A DNA stretch of 5,188 nucleotides, taken from NCBI GenBank assembly GCA_049297615.1, contig JBAQUQ010000321.1, positions 1 to 5,188 on the forward strand. The letters are read 5' to 3'. Below are positions 1 through 5,188 of the stretch, piece by piece. Position numbers and translations under genes: made by a program. The notes under the pieces are model-generated. The model saw only the letters and a program-made list of their open reading frames with translations, made no database searches and had not been told where the DNA came from. Position 1 is the first letter of the stretch. Every line of letters starts with the position of its first letter. Source of the DNA: JAEMQF01 sp049297615 (GTDB lineage: Bacteria > Pseudomonadota > Gammaproteobacteria > Burkholderiales > Burkholderiaceae_C).

Positions 1-1309
<1,309 letters not shown>

Positions 1310-1313
<4 letters not shown>

Positions 1314-2239
1314 TGAACCGCCTTCGTCGCCGACCTCGACAGTTGCCACACATAAGCGGCGAGCACGTGGATCTGCTCGGCGCTCAGGCGCTCGGCGTGC
1401 GCAGGCATGACATTGGTCTTGCCGTTCGTGATCATCGCCACCACCGCCTGCTCGCCCCAACCGTGCAACCACACCTTGTCGGTCAGGTTCGGCGCACCCA
1501 GGGCCGGGTTGCCTTCGCCCTTGGCGCCATGGCAGGGAGCGCAAGCGGCGAACTTCTCGCGGCCGAGCTGCGCGGCGATGTTGTCGTGCGGCCCGCCCGA
1601 CAGGCTCAGCACATAGTTGGCGACTCTGCGCACGTCGGCGGCGCTGCCCACCGCGGCGGCCATCGGCGGCATCAGTCCCTGCCGGCCGTTCGAGATCGTC
1701 TGCGCAATCGCCTCGGGCGTGCCGCCCCACAGCCAGTCGTTGTCGGTCAGGTTCGGAAAGCCTTTGCTGCCGCGCGCGTCCGACCCATGGCAGGTCGCGC
1801 AATGGTTGACGAAAAGCCGCTCGCCCACGCCCATCGCCTGGCGGTCGGCCGCGAGTTGCTCGGGCGTCAGTGCCGCGAGCCGCGCGTACAGCGGCGCCGC
1901 CGCCTGGGCCGCCCGGCCTTGCTCGTCGCTGTGCTGGTTCGCGCTGGTCCAGCCCAGCGACCCGGTCGCGCTGCCCAGCCCCGGATACAGCCACAGATAT
2001 CCAAACGAGAACAGCACCGTGATTACGAACAACCACATCCACCAGCGCGGCAGCGGGTTGTTCAACTCGGTCAGATCGACGTCCCAGGTGTGGCCAGTCG
2101 TCTCGTCGGGTGTGCCGTCGGGGCGGATCACGACCTTGCGGCGTGCGGCGAAGAGCAGGAGCGCCAGACAGGCGATCAGGCTGAGCACAGTCGCCGCGGC
2201 GACATAGATCGACCAGCCTGAGGACGTGAAATCGCTCAT
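1310..2239 (-). CDS. ccoP: cbb3-type oxidase di-heme cytochrome c subunit III, CcoP
   Basis: A complete 309-residue subunit that takes electrons from soluble c-type cytochromes and passes them to CcoO. Seen: two N-terminal membrane helices (about 9-31 and 66-84) joined by a loop ending in the conserved ELNNPLPRWWMWLF; then two cytochrome c domains with heme motifs CATCH (C147, C150, H151) and CAPCH (C233, C236, H237). Candidate axial methionines are M190 or M193 in GLMPPM for the first heme and M278 in NVMPAH for the second. Each domain has an N-L-T-D segment after its heme motif (163-166 and 251-254), as is usual. The start ATG overlaps the ccoQ stop by four bases, and the stop (TGA 1310-1312) overlaps the ccoG GTG by four bases. 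Length and layout are normal for the two-helix CcoP type. Confidence 0.97.
1321..1325 (-). promoter_or_regulatory. Ribosome binding site of ccoG
   Basis: The minus strand reads GAAGG seven bases before the GTG at 1313. This spacing supports the GTG that overlaps the ccoP stop over the next in-frame GTG, nine bases further on. Confidence 0.65.
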
Positions 2240-2508
2240 ACGACAGCGCCCTGTGTGCCGTCATCCCGGCGCACGCCGGGATCCACCGCGGTGCGCAAAG
2301 GGTGGATCCCGGCGTGCGCCGGGATGACACTTGCCCTGTCGCCCGTGGAAGAAGATTTCGCCACGGGCACAGGCTCATCGGCAAACGGCAGCGCCGCGGC
2401 CTCGGCGTGGCTCGCGCGGTTCGACGCGCGCCAGGCGCGCACGACGATCGCCATGAAGACGATGAATGCGAGTACGGTGACGAGGCTGCGGATCAGGTTC
2501 AGGTCCAT
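2236..2508 (-). CDS. ccoQ: cbb3-type oxidase small subunit CcoQ, with repeat-derived C-terminal extension
   Basis: A 90-residue protein starting MDLNLIRSLV, with one membrane helix (about 8-25, ending VVRAWRAS) and a polar tail. The start, size of the helix and position between ccoO and ccoP identify CcoQ (FixQ), the small subunit that stabilises the oxidase or aids its assembly. The family is usually about 50-70 residues. Here residues 61-83 (VIPAHAGIHP...VRRDD) are encoded entirely by a 69-base REP-type inverted repeat inserted in frame; without it the protein would have 67 residues and the same end. The TGA stop overlaps the ccoP ATG (ATGA). The ATG at 2508 is 14 bases after the ccoO stop and has no convincing ribosome site. 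A GTG at 2526 overlapping the ccoO stop (GTGA) would add six residues and is a possible alternative. Sequence conservation beyond the helix is low, as expected for this family. Confidence 0.9.
   Translation of the reverse strand: MDLNLIRSLVTVLAFIVFMAIVVRAWRASNRASHAEAAALPFADEPVPVAKSSSTGDRASVIPAHAGIHPLRTAVDPGVRRDDGTQGAVV
2249..2252 (-). promoter_or_regulatory. Likely ribosome binding site of ccoP
   Basis: The minus strand reads AGGG, nine bases before the ccoP ATG at 2239. It lies in the 20-base gap between the REP-type hairpin and the start codon, so it is not itself part of the 28-bp stem. Translation is probably also coupled to ccoQ through the ATGA overlap. Confidence 0.5.
2260..2328. repeat. 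REP/REPIN-like nested inverted repeat inside ccoQ
   Basis: Two perfect 28-base inverted arms (2260-2287 and 2301-2328) flank a 13-base loop (2288-2300). Each arm contains its own palindrome (ATCCCGGCG-N2-CGCCGGGAT), so the element can fold as one long hairpin or as two small ones. The translated form VIPAHAGI / DPGVRRDD is a familiar signature of dispersed REP-like repeats in GC-rich proteobacteria, usually found between genes. Membership of a genome-wide family is inferred, since only one copy lies in this window. The total length of 69 bases is exactly 23 codons, so the ccoQ frame is kept. There is no T-run, so it is not a standard terminator; it may still affect mRNA stability or ccoP output. 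Confidence 0.85.
2341..2368. repeat. Small inverted repeat in ccoQ next to the REP element
   Basis: Perfect 8-base arms GCCCGTGG (2341-2348) and CCACGGGC (2361-2368) with a 12-base loop. It begins 12 bases from the REP-like element, within ccoQ codons. It could form a second hairpin in the mRNA; it may equally be a chance pairing in GC-rich coding sequence. Confidence 0.4.
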
Positions 2509-2522
2509 GGTGATGCTTGCGT

Positions 2523-3143
2523 TCACTTCACCGCGGTGCCGAGCACTTGCAGGTAAGCCACCAGGGCGTCGAGTTCGGTCTTGCCCGAGGTCTCGGCAGC
2601 CGCCTTGGCGATTTCCTCGTCGCTGTAGGGCACGCCCACGCGGCGCAGCGCCGTCATGCGTCGCGCCATCTGGTCGCTCGCCACGGCCGAGTTCTCGAGC
2701 CAGGGGTAGGCGGGCATGTTCGATTCGGGCACCAGATCGCGCGGATTGTTCAGGTGCAGGCGCTGCCATTCGTCGCTGTATTTGCCGCCGACGCGGTGCA
2801 GGTCAGGGCCGGTGCGTTTGCTGCCCCACTGGAACGGATGGTCGTAGACGAACTCTCCCGCCTTGGAATACGCGCCGTAGCGCAAGGTCTCGGCGAGCAG
2901 GGGCCGCACCATCTGCGAATGGCAGTTGTAGCAACCCTCGCGCAGGTAGACGTCGCGCCCGGCGAGTTGCAGCGCCGTATACGGCTTGACGCCGGGGGCG
3001 GCCTGGGTCGTCGAGCGCTGGAAGTACAGCGGCACGATCTCGACCAGGCCACCGACCGCGACCACAGCCAGGATCAATACGATCATCAGCAGGTTGCTGG
3101 TCTCGATGCGTGCGTGGCCGGTGGTTCGGGTCGGTTCGCTCAT
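2523..3143 (-). CDS. ccoO: cbb3-type oxidase mono-heme cytochrome c subunit II, CcoO
   Basis: A complete 206-residue subunit that passes electrons from CcoP towards heme b of CcoN. Seen: one N-terminal membrane anchor (about 18-40, ending EIVPLYFQRS), then a periplasmic cytochrome c domain with the heme-binding motif CYNCH (C71, C74, H75) and a candidate axial methionine M143 in ESNMPAYPWL. The conserved RTGPDLHRVGGKYSDEW block (110-126) is present. The frame stays open 24 codons further upstream, inside the ccoN end, but ATG 3143 is preferred: it starts the typical CcoO N-terminus, lies 16 bases after the ccoN stop and has GAGGA 6 bases before it. The length is normal for the family. It is co-translated or co-transcribed with its neighbours in the order N-O-Q-P. 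Confidence 0.97.
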   Translation of the reverse strand: MSEPTRTTGHARIETSNLLMIVLILAVVAVGGLVEIVPLYFQRSTTQAAPGVKPYTALQLAGRDVYLREGCYNCHSQMVRPLLAETLRYGAYSKAGEFVYDHPFQWGSKRTGPDLHRVGGKYSDEWQRLHLNNPRDLVPESNMPAYPWLENSAVASDQMARRMTALRRVGVPYSDEEIAKAAAETSGKTELDALVAYLQVLGTAVK

Positions 3144-3149
3144 TTCGAT

Positions 3150-3154
3150 TCCTC
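3150..3154 (-). promoter_or_regulatory. Ribosome binding site of ccoO
   Basis: The minus strand reads GAGGA, then six bases, then ATG at 3143. It is the strongest Shine-Dalgarno match in the cluster and decides the ccoO start against the longer open frame that runs back into ccoN. Confidence 0.75.
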
Positions 3155-3159
3155 GCGCC

Positions 3160-4602
3160 TCAGGCACGCGCCGCGGCGAGCGTTGCCGGCACCGGAATCG
3201 GTGCGATCCGTCCACCGCGCGCCGTCATCACGACGTTCCACGCCATGATCGCCATGCCGCCGAGATAGAGCACGCCGCCGATGAAGCGGATCAGATAGAA
3301 CGGCCAGGTCGCCTTGACGCTTTCGACGAAGCTGTAGACCAAGGTTCCGTCGGCGTTCACGGCACGCCACATCAGACCCTGCATCACGCCGGCGATCCAC
3401 ATCGCTGCGATGTAGAGCACGATGCCGATCGTCGAGACCCAGAAATGCAGCTCGATGGCGCGCACGCTGTGCATCTGGGTGCGCCCGACCATGCGCGGAA
3501 TCAGGTGGTACAGGCAGCCCATCGACACCAGGCCGACCCAACCGAGCGCGCCGCTGTGCACATGGCCGACCGTCCAGTCGGTGTAGTGCGACAGGGCGTT
3601 GACGGTCTTGATCGACATCATCGGCCCCTCGAACGTGCTCATGCCGTAGAACGACAGCGAGACGATGAGGAACTTCAGGACGGGGTCGTCGCGCAGTTTG
3701 TGCCACGCGCCCGACAGCGTCATCATGCCATTGATCATCCCGCCCCAGCTCGGCGCGAGCAGCACCAGGGAGAACAACATGCCGATCGACTGCGCCCAGT
3801 CGGGCAGGGCGGTGTAGTGCAGGTGGTGCGGCCCGGCCCACATATACGTGAAGATCAGCGCCCAGAAGTGCACGATCGACAGGCGATAGCTGTACACCGG
3901 CCGCTGCGCCTGCTTGGGAATGTAGTAGTACATCATCCCGAGGAAGCCCGCCGTGAGGAAGAAGCCCACCGCGTTGTGGCCGTACCACCACTGCACCATC
4001 GCGTCCTGCACTCCGGCGTAGACCGAATAACTCTTCATCCAGCCGGCAGGAATGGCCGCGCTGTTGACGATGTGCAGCATGGCCACGGTGAGGATGAAGG
4101 CACCGAAGAACCAGTTCGCGACATAGATATGGCGCACCTTGCGCACTCCGATCGTGCCGAAGAAGACGATCGCGTAGGACACCCAGACGACGGCGATGAG
4201 AATGTCGATCGGCCACTCGAGCTCGGCGTATTCCTTGCCTTGCGTATAGCCCAGGGGCAGCGAGACGGCCGCCGCGACGATCACCGCCTGCCAGCCCCAG
4301 AACGTGAATTCGGCGAGTCTTGGTGCGAACAGCGGCGCCTGGCAGGTGCGCTGCACGACGTGGTAGCTCGTCGCAAACAGCGTGCAGCCGCCGAAGGCGA
4401 AGATCACGGCATTGGTGTGCAGCGGGCGCAGGCGCCCGTAGCTGAGCCAGGGCACGCCGAAGTTGAGTTCGGGCCAGGTGAGTTGCGCGGCGATCAGCAC
4501 GCCCACCGCCATGCCGACGATGCCCCAGAGCACGGCCGCATAGGCGAACAGGCGCACCGTGTTGTCGTGAAACACCGATGGCGCGGCGGGGCTCGATGGC
4601 AT
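3160..4602 (-). CDS. ccoN: cbb3-type cytochrome c oxidase catalytic subunit I, CcoN
   Basis: A complete 480-residue, 12-helix heme-copper oxidase subunit that reduces O2 to water at the heme b3-CuB centre. Seen: H62 in LHTNAV and H349 (low-spin heme b); H347 in GHVHSG (heme b3); H209 in YGHN with H259-H260 in AGPHH (CuB); and Y253, the expected cross-linked tyrosine. The spacing is the same as in the Pseudomonas stutzeri enzyme, offset by two residues, so all cofactor ligands are present. The conserved STFEGPMMSIKTVNALSHYTD region (323-342) is intact. The stop is TGA at 3160-3162. The ATG start lies 23 bases after ccoS. No clear Shine-Dalgarno sequence precedes it, consistent with a very short leader from the FNR-type promoter. 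A GTG at codon 10 is an alternative start, also without a ribosome site. It is followed after 16 bases by ccoO. Confidence 0.98.
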   Translation of the reverse strand: MPSSPAAPSVFHDNTVRLFAYAAVLWGIVGMAVGVLIAAQLTWPELNFGVPWLSYGRLRPLHTNAVIFAFGGCTLFATSYHVVQRTCQAPLFAPRLAEFTFWGWQAVIVAAAVSLPLGYTQGKEYAELEWPIDILIAVVWVSYAIVFFGTIGVRKVRHIYVANWFFGAFILTVAMLHIVNSAAIPAGWMKSYSVYAGVQDAMVQWWYGHNAVGFFLTAGFLGMMYYYIPKQAQRPVYSYRLSIVHFWALIFTYMWAGPHHLHYTALPDWAQSIGMLFSLVLLAPSWGGMINGMMTLSGAWHKLRDDPVLKFLIVSLSFYGMSTFEGPMMSIKTVNALSHYTDWTVGHVHSGALGWVGLVSMGCLYHLIPRMVGRTQMHSVRAIELHFWVSTIGIVLYIAAMWIAGVMQGLMWRAVNADGTLVYSFVESVKATWPFYLIRFIGGVLYLGGMAIMAWNVVMTARGGRIAPIPVPATLAAARA

Positions 4603-4609
4603 GGCGGCG

Positions 4610-4615
4610 ATTGTT
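4610..4615 (-). promoter_or_regulatory. Possible -10 element of the ccoN promoter
   Basis: On the minus strand this reads AACAAT, four of six matches to TATAAT, in the only AT-rich patch between ccoS and ccoN. It lies 22 bases after the FNR box, the spacing expected of a class II FNR promoter. It would put the transcription start near 4603, one base before the ccoN ATG. This is inference from spacing; no transcript data are available. Confidence 0.45.
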
Positions 4616-4625
4616 CGGGGCCGGC

Positions 4626-4778
4626 TCAGCCGTCGCTTTGATCCGGATCAAGCAAGATGCGCTCACCTTCGGATTCGATCTCGTCGAACTGGCCGCCGTG
4701 CAGGGCCCAGGCAAAGACGCCCAGCACGCCGAGCATGGCCAGCACGGACAGCGGGATCAGCAGATACAGGATGTCCAT
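4626..4778 (-). CDS. ccoS: cbb3-type oxidase maturation protein CcoS
   Basis: A 50-residue protein beginning MDILYLLIPL, with one N-terminal membrane helix (about 4-26) and a short polar tail. The tail carries the CcoS family signature: an FAWAL stretch, then GGQFDEIE (28-35) and ERILLD (39-44), close to the common GQFDDLE...RILFDD pattern. From knowledge of the family, CcoS is required for insertion of heme b, heme b3 and CuB into CcoN; its mechanism is not settled. The ATG at 4778 lies 13 bases after the ccoI stop and has a weak GCAGG ribosome site 7 bases upstream, so ccoI and ccoS are probably co-transcribed. The last codons (L43-Q47) also encode a perfect FNR-type palindrome that probably serves ccoN. 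The family normally has 45-70 residues, so this copy looks complete. Confidence 0.93.
   Translation of the reverse strand: MDILYLLIPLSVLAMLGVLGVFAWALHGGQFDEIESEGERILLDPDQSDG
4638..4651. promoter_or_regulatory. FNR/ANR-type binding site upstream of ccoN, inside ccoS
   Basis: The 14 bases read TTGATCCGGATCAA, a perfect match to the FNR/ANR/FnrL consensus TTGAT-N4-ATCAA and a full palindrome. It lies within the last codons of ccoS and is centred 42.5 bases upstream of the ccoN ATG. FNR-family activation of ccoN operons under low oxygen is well established. The site fits class II activation (centre at -41.5) of a minus-strand promoter for ccoN. Binding itself is inferred. Confidence 0.85.
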
Positions 4779-4791
4779 CGTCGCGCCTGCC

Positions 4792-5188
4792 TCAGCGCTG
4801 CAAGCGCAGCGAATTGCTCACCACGAGCAGGGAACTCGCTGCCATGCCCATCCCCGCGGCCCAAGGCGGCAATGCCCCGAACAGGGCGAGCGGCACGCAC
4901 ACTGCGTTGTAGGCGGCGGCCCAAACGATGTTCTGGCGGATCACGCGCAGCGTGCGCTGCGCCAGCGCGCGCGCGTACACCACATCGGCCAGGCGATTCG
5001 AGACGATCACCGCGTCGGCATTCGCGCGCGCGAGCAGGGCCCCTTCGCCCATGGCGAGCGAGACGTCGGCGCGCGCCAGCACGGGCGCGTCATTGATGCC
5101 GTCGCCGATCATTCCGACCCGCTCGCCGCGCCCCTGCGCGCGTTCGACTTCGAGCAGTTTGCGCTGCGGCGTCGCGCCGCCGATGGCC
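4792..5188 (-). CDS. ccoI: Copper-exporting P1B-type ATPase CcoI, C-terminal part (5' end beyond window)
   Basis: Only the last 131 residues are visible; the frame stays open to the right edge, and the stop is TGA at 4792-4794. Seen: the P-type ATPase hinge motif GDGINDAP (visible residues 28-35), then the usual VLARADVSLAMGEG segment, then two hydrophobic helices (about 86-106 and 109-126). These carry a YN pair (93-94) and a Met followed by SS (115, 118-119), which correspond to the Cu(I)-binding residues of the last two helices in P1B copper ATPases. CcoI/FixI/CopA2 proteins move Cu(I) across the inner membrane for assembly of the CuB centre of cbb3 oxidase. The full family length is roughly 700-830 residues, so most of the protein is missing. 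ccoS starts 13 bases downstream, which supports the CcoI assignment over a general CopA detoxification pump. The phosphorylation site and metal-binding N-terminus cannot be checked. Confidence 0.93.
   Translation of the reverse strand, partial: AIGGATPQRKLLEVERAQGRGERVGMIGDGINDAPVLARADVSLAMGEGALLARANADAVIVSNRLADVVYARALAQRTLRVIRQNIVWAAAYNAVCVPLALFGALPPWAAGMGMAASSLLVVSNSLRLQR

Noticed and set aside
2260..2328. Possible CRISPR repeat or rho-independent terminator
   Set aside because: There are only two arms, inverted rather than direct, with no spacers, so it is not a CRISPR array. There is no T-run after the stem on either strand, and it lies inside a coding frame.
2255..2989. Plus-strand open frame starting in the REP-like element (MPSSRRTPGS...)
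   Set aside because: Its start is the reverse reading of the repeat, a common false gene call at such elements; the rest is antisense to ccoQ and ccoO.
3608..3621. Second FNR-like site, TTGATCGACATCAT, inside ccoN
   Set aside because: It matches nine of ten consensus bases, but it lies in the middle of ccoN, in codons for the conserved MSIKT stretch. No gene start lies at a suitable distance downstream, so it is probably a coding coincidence.
2986..4641. Long plus-strand open frame (551 codons) opposite ccoN and ccoO
   Set aside because: It mirrors the G/C-rich third positions of ccoN/ccoO on the other strand. Its translation is rich in H, R, D and Q without domains, whereas the minus strand encodes CcoN and CcoO with every ligand in place.

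Overview
This window is an almost gap-free minus-strand gene cluster for a cbb3-type (high-affinity, microaerobic) cytochrome c oxidase and its assembly factors. In transcription order, from high to low coordinates, it reads: 3' end of ccoI (copper-exporting P-type ATPase, cut by the right edge), ccoS, ccoN, ccoO, ccoQ, ccoP, and most of ccoG (cut by the left edge). No plus-strand gene is supported, and no stretch longer than 23 bases lies between genes. The DNA is GC-rich with G/C-biased third positions. The order ccoI-ccoS ahead of ccoNOQP-ccoG is, from general knowledge, typical of Betaproteobacteria; many other proteobacteria place ccoGHIS after ccoNOQP. A betaproteobacterium (Burkholderiales/Rhodocyclales-like) is my best guess, by inference only.

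Right part (4626-5188): the C-terminal 131 residues of CcoI, with the hinge motif GDGINDAP and the last two membrane helices, followed after 13 bases by the 50-residue CcoS. A perfect FNR/ANR-type palindrome (TTGAT-N4-ATCAA) sits inside the 3' end of ccoS. It is placed exactly where an oxygen-responsive activator would drive ccoN.

Middle (1310-4602): the oxidase itself. CcoN carries all the expected heme b, heme b3 and CuB ligands. CcoO is the mono-heme and CcoP the di-heme membrane-anchored cytochrome c. CcoQ is the small single-helix subunit. CcoQ is unusual: its 3' end contains a 69-base, in-frame, perfect inverted repeat (28-bp arms, 13-base loop) of the REP/REPIN type. It adds 23 repeat-derived residues and places a strong hairpin 20 bases before the ccoP start.

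Left part (1-1313): CcoG, a membrane 8-iron ferredoxin-like protein, starts at a GTG that overlaps the ccoP stop.

Together CcoI and CcoG handle copper for the CuB site (export and Cu(II) reduction), CcoS is needed for cofactor insertion or maturation, and CcoNOQP form the proton-pumping terminal oxidase. All seven genes are of known families. I see no sign of an undescribed multi-gene system. The items worth a second look are the repeat-expanded ccoQ and the embedded FNR box with a predicted near-leaderless ccoN transcript.
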